A stretch of DNA of 64,000 nt from Paramyrothecium sp. XJ0827 (Eukaryota; Ascomycota; Sordariomycetes; Hypocreales; Stachybotryaceae), in contig JAJFPB010000004.1 of the NCBI GenBank assembly GCA_020881915.1, positions 3,844,001 to 3,908,000 on the forward strand, written 5' to 3'. Within the stretch, counting starts at the first letter, position 1; every line of letters begins with the position of its first letter. This document shows positions 1 through 13,738 of this stretch, in pieces. Below the pieces are notes generated by a model, which did no database searches, had not been told where the DNA came from, and saw nothing but the letters and a program-made list of their open reading frames with translations. Made by a program: the position numbers and the translations under genes.

Positions 1-1614
<1,614 letters not shown>

Positions 1615-4049
1615 TTAATTCCCGTTGCTCCGTCCAAGATCTCGACGGACTCTCCATACCTTTGAACCCACCGGTCGTTTCTCATCACCAGCGAGCGCCT
1701 CAACCCAAGGTGTTTCCGTGACGTCCCGGGCATCCTGTACATGCTCGGGCTCAGCTTCGGAGTCATCCTGACTAGTGTCATCGTCCATAATCTCTACATC
1801 TTTGTCAGCGCCCGTCTCCACACGGGAGCGCCCGTAGAGATCTTCGGTATAAGCCCAATTTGGTGCGTCGAACTTGCCATGGACAAGAACAATTTCTCCA
1901 CCACGCTTCTTGACCTGCTCTATTTCTTGTAATGGGATTGGTGAGATGATGTGGAGTTCTTGATTTGCAGGATCAATGCCGCGTACGAGAACTAAACCAA
2001 TGCAGCGCGAGTATCGCGGGTCAAGGGCGGCGTCGTTGATGTTGGGAATGTAAGGTAAACCTTCCGGTGTCCTCGAAATGAGTGTACCCACGTCAAAGAC
2101 TTCATCCTTAAGCCTAGTTGTTTTATCGTCTTCCTCCACGGCTCCATCAGCAATGAAACCGTGGAATGCCTGATGATCTTCGATTTCTACTGCGGCTAGG
2201 ATCATTCCATTGATAGAGTCTGCGAATAGACGAGGCAGGGGTTGGTAGTCATAAGATATCACGCTCAAGATTCCTCTATTCGGTCCATTGTACCGAACTA
2301 GCCAAGGGGTGATGGTAGAGAGCGATGATGAGTTCCAACCCGAGCGTGATGTTTGCTCAGCGCCTTTTGTGTGAGTTCCATGAAAGTAGGACATAGTCTG
2401 CATGGATCTAAAGTGCGCGGCTGTCCTGGAGGTGAACTCAGACTGATTAGACGGGATCGTGGTAAAAGTGTGCTTAGTCGCATTTCGCAACGTTTCCACG
2501 GTTTCGAGTGGACCTTCCTCGGACAGATATATCACCTGCTGGGGGTTGAATCTTTCGATGACTTCAGACAACAAGTCCAGCCCGGTGCCTTGGATCCACC
2601 CAGGAGTATTAATCAGAAGTGGGCGGCCTTTCAATTTCGTTTCATAGGCTTTAAATAAGTCCATTGCGCATTGTAGGAAAAGGTCCGGGGCAGATGCAGG
2701 TGTTACAGAAGCCAGCGAATGACATCTTATGGCGCGGTAGCTGATGTCACCAAGTCCGGGATGTGTAAATGGTGTGCCCAAATTCGGCTCCTTCACTTCA
2801 GTCAGTGAGAGTGTGCCTGCTGGGGAGAACTCTGGCTGTCCAGGATCTAAATCCAAAAAGGCAATGGTTCGCAGCTCCAACTTTTCGGCTTCTTCTGCCC
2901 GCGTGATCAGGCGATTGGCAAGCAATCTCGAAAACGTTGATTTTCCAGCGGATTTTGGCCCGCACACTAGTATCGTGTAAGGATCTGCTCGAGTGGCACT
3001 GGAGACTATCGAGGCAAGCACTCGATTCCATTCCGGGGGCGATACAAGATCTTGAATCAAGCTCTTCCTAGGCGCGTCTTCAGAAGTACAAAGCTTTTTC
3101 GTCAGCAGGGCCCCCTCATTAAACACAAGACTTGACTCACTATTCTGTAGCTTGGGTTTCCGTGCTCGGCTCGTTGACTTGCATCGTCCACGGGATCGTT
3201 CCACAGTTTTCGAAAAAGGGGTGAAAGCCGTCCCAGAAGTCTGAGATCGCGGGCAAGAACATCTTCATGCAGCTCGAGATGAGTGTGTTCAGCCGTTCTG
3301 AGAACCGGAAGGGCGTGGCAATGAGGTGCGTGAACCCAATATATCTTGTCCGAAGGCCGAAGCGTAGCCCCCGCTACGGTGATTCCTCCCGCAAGAACTC
3401 GGATACCGAAGCTTCCAAGGACAAGAAATCTCTAGAGGGACTGTGTGAGTACATTGACAATGTAGAGCATCAAAATAGTTCCATACCTCACTATCGTCCA
3501 ATTTCAACTCCACGATACCTTCATTCTTCATCCTTTGGTTGCGTTTAGTTGGACGGAAGGATGAGTATTGTATGACCTTGGAGCTGGGCGACTTCGCACT
3601 ACTAGATACTGTACTACTGTCGGTTAGTAAGAGACATTTAATCTTGCGCATTGAGTAGTTAAGGAGGTCCAGTGTTACCCTTGATCCGTTGATGGCTTCT
3701 GGGTGTTGATTCGCCGCTGGGGAGTTCTCGGGCTCCCTGTCTTTGCTGCCTCAGAAGATTCCAGCTGGCCAGCATCTCTGTGTTCCCTTCCTTTCAACAG
3801 TTGCAAGGCGCTATAGGCATTGGCTCTAGTAGGAATTGAAGGTGGAGATGGTGTCGACGAGCCTGCTTCAGTAGGGCTGTTCGCAGCCAGGCGCCGGCGC
3901 GCTGCCAGCGCACTCAAAGCGCTCACAGCTGCTACCGGGTGAAGTTAGAATTGATTGAATTTAGAAGACTACTATTGCGTTCAAGTCATGGGATGCTTAC
4001 GGCTCGGTGAGTCCTGGGGCTCAATCTTGCGACGCTTGCTTGATGACAT
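1615..4049 (-). CDS. GRC3: Polynucleotide 5'-hydroxyl-kinase Grc3 (Nol9 family)
   Basis: Nuclear/nucleolar kinase that phosphorylates RNA 5'-OH ends. With the Las1 endonuclease it processes ITS2 of pre-rRNA. The five exons are 4049-4001, 3928-3679, 3616-3487, 3431-3141 and 3063-1615; their sum is divisible by three and gives 722 aa, a normal length for fungal Grc3. The start MSSSKRRKIE is followed by VSALSALAARR, the usual N-terminus of fungal orthologues. A Walker A P-loop GPKSAGKS sits at residues 275-282, followed by DLDPGQPEF, and the CLP1/Nol9-type segment NTPGWIQGTG is present. The upstream ERFLVLGSFGIRVLAGG strand matches the N-terminal beta domain. The last intron (3064-3140) has a GTGAGT donor. 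Its acceptor is an AAG chosen by frame, so it is the least certain border. The gene is divergent from RPA34.5, another rRNA-production gene. Confidence 0.93.
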
Positions 4050-4546
4050 GGTAGCTCAAAACCACATAACTTATCGACACTGTCGTAGGGGACCAGTCAT
4101 GCAAACGAACGAATCATATGGTTGTCTTTCTTTTCCCCTTTTCTCCCTTTCAAAAAGAAAGAGGCTCGTGATAAACACAACAAGATAAAAACTCGAACGA
4201 TAGTAAGGCGCACGGGTTACCTTTATGCTATCAGCGAAGCGGAACGACGAGGGCAAAGCTCAAGCTTTGGAGGTGGAGGTAAAAGCGGCTTATCGATAAC
4301 AGCTTGACTTTCTTCAACTGCTGGCTGTCCCGCTTCCAACTGGTGCAAACACGGTCTTGACTTCCCCAAATCCCTGAACGCGTCTGGTGGGTCCCGGTTC
4401 CCCACGCCATTTTTTTTTCTAAGTGCATGCAATTGGCACTATCACCAAAATTTCACCTCGAAGTCAGTGCAAACCTTGAACATTGATTACGTTCACCCAT
4501 TGACCCCGAAGCGCCGCGAACCTTGCGCGCCTGGATCGACGTTGCG
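4050..4546. promoter_or_regulatory. Bidirectional promoter, GRC3 / RPA34.5
   Basis: A 497-bp divergent spacer between two rRNA-biogenesis genes. It contains a pyrimidine-rich run around 4124-4160, an inverted repeat (caaagct-ca-agctttg, 4254-4269), a T9 run near 4410, and the sequence caaaatttc near 4446. The last resembles the AAAAATTT-type ribosome-biogenesis element known from yeast. That resemblance is weak and is an inference. Confidence 0.5.
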
Positions 4547-6770
4547 ATGGCGCCCAAAGAACCGTACAAGGTGCACTCACTCACCAAGCATATCCAAGAT
4601 ACGCAAAAGGGCCTGAGCGCAGATGCTCAGTTCAACCGCCGTCCCTCACAACGTCCCGCTTCCACGGTGAAGAAGGAGGGTGGCAACTTTGATGCCAGTA
4701 TCTTTGGAAACGGTGGCGGCGACGACGATGACGATGAGTCTAGCAGCAGCGACAGCAGCAGCGATGACGAGGGCGGTGGCTCTGCCTTCTTGCGAAACCT
4801 AGCTCCTGCGAGCTCGGCCGCCGCGCCAAAGCGTCGCAAGCAAGATGAAGAGATTGCCGACAGCGATGTCGAACGAAAGGCCTCTAGCACAGCAGCGAAG
4901 AAAGCCACCAGTAAATCCAAGGAAATATCCTCAGACGATTCAGAGAGCGACTCTGATTCCGACTCTGAAGACGAAAGTGCGGTCAAGCAAAACGATACAA
5001 ATGGAGTTCAATCATCTGCTACTACTTCGACTAGCGATACTAGCTCAGACGAAGAGAGTTCGGATGGGGAAGATGCTGCACAGAAACTCAAGCAGCAAGT
5101 CCCCCAGGCTGCGCAATCCGACTCCGGATCAGACGAGTCCAGTGACAGTGAAAGCGACAGCGACAGTGAAAGCGGAAGCGAGCCAGAGGCGAAGCCTGCG
5201 GCCGCGGTCAAACCTGCTGCAACCGTGAACGGAAAGGCCGCTCCGGAGACCTCGTCGACCAGCTCAAGCGGAGAATCGGACAGCGAATCCGGATCTGATG
5301 AGGCAGCTTCCGCCAGCTCGGATGAAGATGACTCGGATGAGGAGATGGCTGATGAGTCTGTGCACATCTCTGACCGGGAACAGAACCGGCAACTGGCCGT
5401 CCCTTCTTTTCTGTCAACCGACTTTGTCCTGCGCAAAGGTGATGATGGGGTCAACGGACGAGATGTTGCCGAGGTTTGCAACCAGGCAAACCTGGCAGGC
5501 AAGCAGTTCTGGTACTTCACCGTTCCATCCAACGTACCCATCTCAGTGATCCAGAATCTGGAGATCCCCATGGACCAGGCGAAACAAGCAGAGAGCGTGT
5601 TCTCGCATGAGGGCCAGAGCTACGGTATATCGTTCGACAAAATGGCCCCAAAAAGCACAATCCAGATTCTCATACCCTCAGCGGACGGTCCACAGTATCA
5701 TTCATGTATGTACTCACACACATAAGTGTCGCTTTTTGCCTTGGGCCCTCGCATACTAACATCAGTCCGTAGCTTCCCAACAGGTTGATCAGGTTATGCA
5801 AGTACGAAGAATTACAAACCTGGGCGCGTCTTCCGGCAGCACTGCCAGCCCCGCTCCGAGGCCAGCCCCTCGACCTCAACCCAAGGGGCTCAAGGCACGC
5901 TACCAACCTATTGGCGTGACCAGCTCTATGGGCACGATCGGCCCTGATGAGTCAGATGCTGAAGAGGATACTGAGATGGCAGATGCCCCTACCTTGACTA
6001 GTACCACTTCCAGTGCTACAAAGGCATCTAAACAAAAAACAACGCCAGCAAAAAAATCAAAAGCTAAAAAGGCGGGTGCGGCTCAAGAAGACAAGGCACA
6101 AGGGGTACCAAGTCCGGTCGCAACCAAGGAGCCACCTACCCCTGCGACCGCCCGCAAGACAAAGAGAAAGCACACTACCTCAGAGGATGAAGCGGCCGCT
6201 GTTGCGGAACAGTTGATGGAGGAGAGTCTATCAGCGAAGACGAAGTCGAAGAAGCAGAAGACTGTTCGTACAGGAAGCCCAGATCTCGGTTCGGAACCCT
6301 CTTCGACGGCCAAGAAGCAGACACCTATTGCAGCACCTACCGTGCCCCAGCCGTCTTTCTCTTTCTCCAGTTTGACCACTGAGCCTGCGGTGTCAACCCC
6401 CACTCCCAAAGCCAAGAAGTCGAAGAAGGATAAGCCGGCCACGCCAGCTGCCTCAAGCCCTCAAGTCCCGCCACCGTCAGGTCAAAAGCAAACGCCTGTG
6501 CCTGTGCCTCGGCATACTGCCGTTCCCCTGCCAGTGCTCCCAGCGTCCTCACAACCCAAGAGCTCACAAGTGTCTGCCTCTCAGCCTGCTGGCAACTCAT
6601 CTCCTCTCCTGAGCAAGGACGAGAAGAAGGCTAAGAAGCGCAAGGAGAAGGAGACCAAGCAGGCATCGGCTTTGCCTTCATCCTCGCAAATCATTGCACC
6701 TGGCTCGCAACCATCGGCAGGCCGGAAGGTGACACCGGTACCACCTCCAAAGGTCCAGAGCATGGTTTAG
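4547..6770 (+). CDS. RPA34: RNA polymerase I subunit RPA34.5-like
   Basis: Subunit of the Rpa34.5/Rpa49 subcomplex, which stabilises transcribing Pol I in the nucleolus. Exons 4547-5705 and 5773-6770 join in frame (GTATGT donor, CGTAG acceptor) to give 718 aa. After MAPKEPYKVHSLTKHIQDTQ come long acidic Asp/Glu/Ser tracts (about residues 60-280). A compact domain follows at about 290-420, beginning LAVPSFLSTDFVLRKGDDG and including GKQFWYFTVPSNVPI and GISFDKMAPKSTIQIL; this is the PF08208 fold. The tail is rich in Lys, Pro, Ala and Ser. The yeast protein is much shorter (about 230 aa). The extra acidic N-terminus and basic tail are the main difference and resemble larger fungal or animal CAST-type homologues. 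The start was chosen as the first ATG with a good context (gcgATGG) after in-frame sequence lacking ATG. Confidence 0.85.
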
Positions 6771-9700
6771 AGTCCCAGGCGAGGATATCGACGTTTGGTT
6801 TGGATGGATGGCCGATGGAAGTGATGCATGGCTCGTGCGATCTACCTTTAGTGCTAAGTGCCTGAGCTCACCGGGACTACAGGAGGAGCATTGTGCGTAA
6901 CGGTACCTTGGGGTGTGCTGTTCTTTTTCTTTGATATCTCGTTTTTTAGATTTCACGCGCTACGTTGATCTTGAGCCCGGCGGCTTATTTATGTCCAGTG
7001 GCATGGCGTTTTACCGGAAAAGCTAGTCCTGGTAATTGCTGACCAGGATGATAGGGGAATGGCTATTTGGCAGATGCAGGAGAACTTGGGCTTTGGCTAC
7101 TCGCGTCCTATCTGCAGATTTTGCGAAGGGTCATTTGCCTAATCTCGTACCAGCATGTGGTAGTGGTAGTAGGTAGCAGCAGAATATATGAAACAGCCAA
7201 ATGTACATGGCCTCTCAACCATGGCCATTTTTTTACATTTTCCTTCCTCCTTCAGAACGTCCAGAGAGTACCTGCGGGTTTAGGATGTGGATATGAGGTG
7301 ATCAAAGAAGCAGCGTCTCTGCTTCTAAATGCATGACATCCGGTCAATGAAGGTACGGTAGAGCAGGTAGATGAACTCACCCGTTACAGAAACGAAGCGG
7401 CTTAAAGGCGCAAAGAATATGAAAGCACATCTTAACTCCACCCCCCTATTTATATCACGGCGGTACATTGTAATAAGGATTCTCTACAGTATGCATATTC
7501 TCACACGTGTAATCTGTAATAAATAATATGGATCAAGTCCTTGAATTTCTCTAGACAGTGGTTAGAATAATACTTTTCTCTTGGAAGATAGGGATAAAGT
7601 CATATGCTTCGAAGTTTACGATGGACAATAATCCAGCACGCGGATTGTAAGAAGGCAGAGAGGGCCTGAGAAACTGTATACAGCTGGCTGGCCACTAAAA
7701 AAACGGAATTCAGGGGTCGTCGTTGCTAGCCAGGAACCAAACAGTCCCGTCCACGAACCCTTGTTCAAAATCCCAACCCTTGGCAAGCTGTTTGATCCTG
7801 GCAAGCGGGTGAGAACGAGAAAGGGGGAAAACTGGACCGCAGCAACACGGCAGTACCATGAAAAAACGCAGTCAGCAATGTTTCTTGCAATTTTGACAAG
7901 GTACGACACATCGGCTAAGGATTTAGAGGGAGTTGCTCAAGTTGTAGACAATTTGAATTGGGAATTTCATCTCAAAATACCGGTGACTTCTCAACTCTGC
8001 TCGTATGGCGCCCAAACTTGGCAATCAGCCTTGATGGGCCACCCCTTGTCCAGAGCAGGGCTACCAACCTAGCAGTACTCTGCAGTCGAGCGGCAAGCAG
8101 AAAACCGCGGGCCGCAAAATCAAAATCTAAGAAATAATAGCTAATAATAGCTTCCAAAGCTCTGAAATATCTATTAAATCACCAAAAGAAAAGGGGACAT
8201 ATTTTATATTTATTTGTTTTATTATTCATGTAAAATCTCGTAACAATCTTTCCCAAATCGATATTAAAAGTACCTACCTAGCTATTTGTGGTACGGGTAG
8301 GTGGGGAGGGAAAGGAGCCGCCAAATGCTGTGGCTGTCATGGCCTCACCTACCATTTGCCTCCGCAAGAAGACGGAAATAAGAGAAGAAAATCGGGAGAG
8401 TCGGGCTAGGTGGGTCTCATCACAATGAAAAGTACTACATGAAAATTTAAATGGCCTCCTGGAGCATTGTTCGACCGCGATGGAGACCCTTAAAATGAAC
8501 AGCGATCCAGGCGCACAATACTATTGGAATTGACAGTGGACGTAATACTGCCGGTAGTGAGGAGGGTAGTCAGAGCTTGGTCACAAATAAGCGACAGCCA
8601 GGCTGGGCGATTTCTTGGCATGACGGGTGAGTCGGCGCATGCCTTGGACTGAAGCGGGGGCCAAGAGTCGCGAGACGCCAGACAGAGCGCCAATCAAATT
8701 GGTAGGTTGCATTCGGACTCCCAGAGGATCTGGGTACTGTACGCGAAATAGGAGAACTCGAGACCGAGGAAATACGCGGACCTTGGCGTACGTGATCTTG
8801 GCGAATGTGCCTGCGCATTAGGAGCAGACAGTAGGAGCTTTGAGGCGCAGCTTTTTACCAAGAGCTTGAGATCGACACCAAATGAAAGAGTGTGACCCTT
8901 TCCTGCCGGAAACAAAGGCCTTGGCGTAATATTGAGTCACTTTGCAGCAGAAAGGGTGTTGGCCATCGGTTACCACTTATAGAACAAGGGTTTGGGGGTC
9001 GCAACTTGCTGAGCACTGGTTATCTTATTGGTTCAGCCGCCGTGTCTGGGGCATGTGGTTCCAAGTATTGTCTGCCGAGAGACCCATATCGTCGCCGGAG
9101 ATGCCCAGTGCGCATGCGACAAGAAGCCGTTGGCTCACGCGACCCATGACAGGTGAGGCCGATCAAGAAAGAGATCGTTGAATCGAGACAGCCGGCGCAG
9201 AGGCTTGAGCGGCGGGTCGCACTTAGTGGAACGGTATTCAAAGTGAGCCAGGTGTCGGGAGTATCCCAGTGAGCTACAGTGGCGCGGGCCCAGCAAGCGC
9301 CGCAACCCCTGTGGTGCGCAGTTGGTGCGACGCAGGGAATGCGAGGGAACGCGGATGCGAGGCATACGAAAGAGGGCATTGAATTTGATTGCTCCAACCG
9401 TAAGGCGCCGGATTCGTGGCCTTCTGCGTCACCAGCACCTTTCTGGTATGACATGGCAACCGGCATCCTTGTGGTCTAACGCAGTCGCTATGCAAGACGA
9501 CGCACTGCCGCGAAGCAACGGCCCCTGCCAGGCTGAGGGTTGCTTCGGTGCCTCATCGCGACTCTGGGGCGGAGTTTGCAGCGGTCCGTTGTGGGTCAGG
9601 CGTTGCTGGAGATATCGGGCTTCGGAGTTCTAGACTTGCTTCAACACAAAATCGCTAGTCAAGGCAAAGGGAAAGGCCGTAGCCAGTGATTGAAGAAAAC

Positions 9701-12329
9701 TCAACGGGATCGGGTAGGCCGGACTTGAACGGTGCCCCGCCCCGCCGCCGCCTTACCTTAGCCTGTAAAGGTGCGCGCATCGAAAGAGAAGGGGGGGGAA
9801 CTGCGAACGCGCCGATGCCTCGGTGGAAATTAAACCAATTGAAGATTCGCGGTCTCGGCAGCGGAAGGCGCACAGATGAAGATCCCCGAGTGGCCCACGA
9901 TCGAGGAGGGCGAATTGGTTGGTCAGCGGAAGCGCGCAATTAGCCTGGGGACGTTTGACAGCGTTGATAATATACGCGGATACGGCGGAGCGGGCTCTTT
10001 AGACATGGTGAAACAAGTCGTTGCTGTAATTAAAATGCGATAGGCTGCAAGGTGAATCCAAGGCTCGGCAGGTGGTGAGATTGCCGGGGGTGTCTCTCAG
10101 GGGAGGGAAATTTCCGAATGCCGTTTGACTGGAGTCAGTTTCGCTCTCGGTTCCGTTTCGTCTCCCCTCTTTTTTTCTCTTTTTCTTTCCTTATTTTTTT
10201 TTATTCCTTCTTGCTCCACCTCGTTATTACTCATGCGTCTGATGACATAATGTGAGATGCCACAGCCGGAACCTAGCCACACGCGACGACGAGAGCAAAC
10301 GCCAATTGGGCGGGAGGGGCCGTCTCTTTTGGGCTCAGACACATGGTCGCGTGCTCCTTGTTGGCACGACACGACAAGGTCATGGTGAGGGAGGACGAGG
10401 ATCTCCGAGACAGCCGGGCAGCGAGTAGAGATCCCAGCCGTTTCATGGGGCTTTGAAATGTAGATTACCACGCCGCCAGGAGTTCGTTTGGAGGATCCCG
10501 TTCTAGGGCAGTGGGCTTGGGGCGGGATCGTGGGGACCATCACATCCTTTATGGGCGTTGGATGGAAATGAGATGAGCAGCTCCTGTCGCCTTCAACCAC
10601 AATGACGCTGCCAGATCTGCCAAGCAATCAAGTCCCTGGCTGGATACAGCAGGCACAGCAGGTACCAGCACCCTCGCTGATCCTTTGATGATGCTGTGCC
10701 GTGTGGTGGCTGGCCACGAGTTGAACCGTTTCGTCCGTGGCTCTCCTTTCAAGAATCAGCCAAGACTGCAAGTCTAGCACGTCACGTCCCTGTACAAGCG
10801 AGCCAAGTACTCGCGCTTGGCATCATCAGTCACCCATTAAGATGCGACGCTAAGTGGCTGGCCGAGGCCACGCCCGCGCCCCGTGGTGTGACCTTAGATG
10901 AGGCGGGCGCCGGGTTTGGCGGGCTCTCGGCGCTGCAATTTGCTGCCTGCTGGTGGGAAAAAGCGGAGCGCCCCAGCTGCCCCGGCACCTACCTTAGGTG
11001 CCCTTGGCCTTGTAGGCGCCACAAGCACAGAAATCCAAGTCCTCCGCCTCGGCCGGGACGAAGCGGACAGCGACACCGCTAGGGACGACGATGACCTCAG
11101 CGTACAGCAGAATCTGAGTCTGGCTCATGCGCGTGTCCACGGACGCGCAGCGTCGAACTCCCTGGCTGGCGGGCATCGAGGGGCAGAGAAGAGCTCGTCA
11201 CTCCTTGCATCAGGAGTCAATTCCCCCCCCTCTATCAGAGCAAATTCAAATTCCCCGACCGCCACGCGAAAAGCATAGCAGACGACCACGTTCCCCTTTG
11301 GGCACAAGATGGAAATTGGATGCTCTCATCTGACAATCGTGGCGCACGGCCTCGATTTTTTTTTTCTCTGTATTTTTTCATCGGGCTACCCACTCAAGGT
11401 TCGCTTTAGCGCTGCCTCACTTCTCCCTCTCACGGCACCACTAGCGAGACTGGCCTGGTCTCGGACCCTACCAAATCCCCGTCCCTCCGCGCGCACGCTG
11501 AGTCTTCGCTCCGCCCTGCACCGCTCATTACAGTGTCTTCCTCTGCTGACCGGCAGGGTCGGCCTCGGGGCTTGGCTTGGCGGGGGGGCGCCCGTCCGCT
11601 CAGGGGGCGTCCGTCTAGAACAGCCGCCCTGATCAAAACGCAGAGGATCGATGCCCTGCTCGAGCCCATTCGAGGCAGCATCTTGTGTGGGGCCTCGTCA
11701 TCCTCAGTAGAATTGCTCTCTGTCATGCCCTCTTCCTATTGTGACCTAACCCAGGTACTTTGAGCCCAAGTACCTGTACTGAGAATCCGCAGCTTCCGGG
11801 GCCAGCTGGGGGCTCTACCGTCTCTATTTGCTATTTCGCCTTGGGGATCCTGAGAAACAAAAGCATCCACAGCGCCTGCTGCAGCACCGGCTTCTTGATT
11901 ATTGGTCCTGCCACACCCTTGCCTTCCGTCACCGTCCGCCTTCTCCTACCTCTCGCCTCTTACCTCTACCTCCTTGCCTCGTAGTCCCTTCGTCTCCTCG
12001 ATTCACTTCCTTCCCTTCCTCATCCTCGCCTCGCACACATCTCCTGGACCGTCCGACCACCGATCACCGACTCTCAGCTTCTCTTCCGTCCCTCCTCGGA
12101 CCACCCGGCATACCGTACGCGCCGTGCAGCCGCTCGACGATCTCCTGTTCATACAGCCGGCGGACTGGAAGAAGTGTCAGAATATAGTCTTTTGGTTATG
12201 AGGTAGCGCCTGGATCGTCTTTGGAGTCGGCGACATACTTTACGAACCGATCTTTTGACTCCCTGACCGTCCCCTCGCGGTTGCATAGACGCACATTTCT
12301 AGATTTGCCATCTACCTTAAGCTTGCATC
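6771..12329. other. 5.6 kb gene-poor stretch upstream of AUR1
   Basis: No gene could be recognised on either strand. The many 60-180 codon open frames lack family motifs and intron-linked partners. Contents seen are AT-rich sequence around 7400-7560 and 8140-8280, a pure pyrimidine run at 10161-10192 followed by T9, a perfect 9-bp inverted repeat at 11752-11776, and a long CT-rich leader at about 11930-12120 that probably precedes the AUR1 transcription start. A non-coding RNA or a very long promoter/5'UTR is possible. Confidence 0.5.
11752..11776. repeat. Perfect 9-bp inverted repeat upstream of AUR1
   Basis: caggtactt and aagtacctg are exact reverse complements separated by 7 bases (tgagccc). 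They lie about 554 bp before the AUR1 ATG. This could be a dimeric-factor binding site or a short hairpin, and the function is not known. Confidence 0.8.
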
Positions 12330-13738
12330 ATGGAGGACATGCCGGCGCCTTTCCCGAGCCGATCCAAACTGCCGTCGCTATGGAACCGCAACCTCACTCT
12401 GGCCATCTTCACTCGATTGCCTAGTCGCTACACCACCGGGAGGCCTAGGTCGCGTTCCAAGTCGAAGATCCTGCCTCCCGGCCAAGAGGCCGTTGGCGAC
12501 CTCCAGACCTCGTTCAGTTTTTGGGATGGTGTTCGTGACCTGCAGAAGCATCGGTGGCAAACGTCCGACATCCAATATTTCATCCTCGTCGGCCTCGTCC
12601 TGTTCTGCCTCGCTGTTGCTCCCTCGGCACCTGTAGTCAAGTGCATAGCTTTGTTAGGCAGCTCATGGCTAGTGCTCACTCCCGCCACCCGCCAGTTCTT
12701 TCTTCCCTCTGCCCCGATCTGGATTTGGCTTCTCTACTTCTTCTGCAGCCGGTATGTTCTCTCCCACGGCCCTTGTCATGGCTTTGGCTCCCCTTACTGA
12801 CTATTGGTAGATTCATCCCCTACGAGTATCGCCCTCATATTTGGGTTCGTGTTCTTCCCGCCCTAGAAAACGTCGTCTATGGCGCAAACCTGTCAAACAT
12901 CCTCTCGGCCCACAAGCACGCCATTCTCGACATCTTAGCATGGCTTCCCTACGGTATCATTCACTTCGCGGCCCCGTTGGCGTGCTCCATCGCCATGTTC
13001 ATCTTCGCGGCCCCAGGTACTGCGCCGATTTTCGCCCGGACCTTCGGATGGATGTGCATCATTGGCGTCACTATTCAACTGGTCTTCCCATGCACCCCTC
13101 CATGGTATGAGAACGAGAATGGCCTCGTCCCTGCTGCGTACGGCATGCCTGGCTCTCCGGCTGGACTGGCCCGTGTCGATAAGATCTTCGGTGTCGATTT
13201 GTACACAACTACCTTTACCTCAGCACCGCTGCCGTTCGGAGCCTTCCCTTCGCTTCACTCTGGAAATGCTGTTCTCGAGGCTCTCTTCATGACCCACTGC
13301 TTCCCTCAGTTCCGAACGTGGTTTATCCTCTACGCTGGATGGGTTTGGTGGTCTACGATGTATCTCAGCCACCATTACGCGATTGACCTCGTTGGCGGTG
13401 CTCTGCTCGCTGCCTCCGGCTACTACTACGCTCGTGCTCACTCTTTGCCTCAAAGGCAGGCCGACAAACTCACGCGGTGGGATTATGAGTACGTGGAGAT
13501 AGGTAGTGGCCACAAGATTGCGGATGAGGAGCAGGGTCAGTACTTCGGTCTGGGATTGATCGAGCCTCGCAGGCCTGACTCTATGGATGGATGGACCCTG
13601 GCAAGCAGCTCAAGCTACACCTCCAGCAGCGGCACGTTGAGTCCAGCCCTCTCGGATGACACTTTCAGCGGCGTTTTAGCAGATGGTCAGGCCTGGGGAC
13701 GGCGAGAGGTTGACTTGAGCAGTATTGTCGTACGATGA
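12330..13738 (+). CDS. AUR1: Inositol phosphorylceramide synthase catalytic subunit Aur1
   Basis: Golgi multi-span enzyme that transfers phosphoinositol from phosphatidylinositol to ceramide. It is essential in fungi and is the target of aureobasidin A. Exons 12330-12751 and 12811-13738 (GTATGT donor, TGGTAG acceptor) give 449 aa, close to the family length. The PAP2-type catalytic motifs are clear: FPSLHSG (histidine near residue 290) and SHHYAIDLVGG (histidines near 328-329, aspartate near 333). The fungal signature FGWMCIIGVTIQLVFPC and the PPWYENENGL loop are present. Several hydrophobic spans run from about residue 90 to 350, and a polar Ser-rich C-terminal tail follows. The gene is convergent with the downstream kinase gene. 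Nothing in the frame suggests damage. Confidence 0.97.

Noticed and set aside
10097..10627. 176-codon minus-strand frame
   Set aside because: Its C-terminal part is merely the translation of the pyrimidine tract. No motif and no spliced partner.
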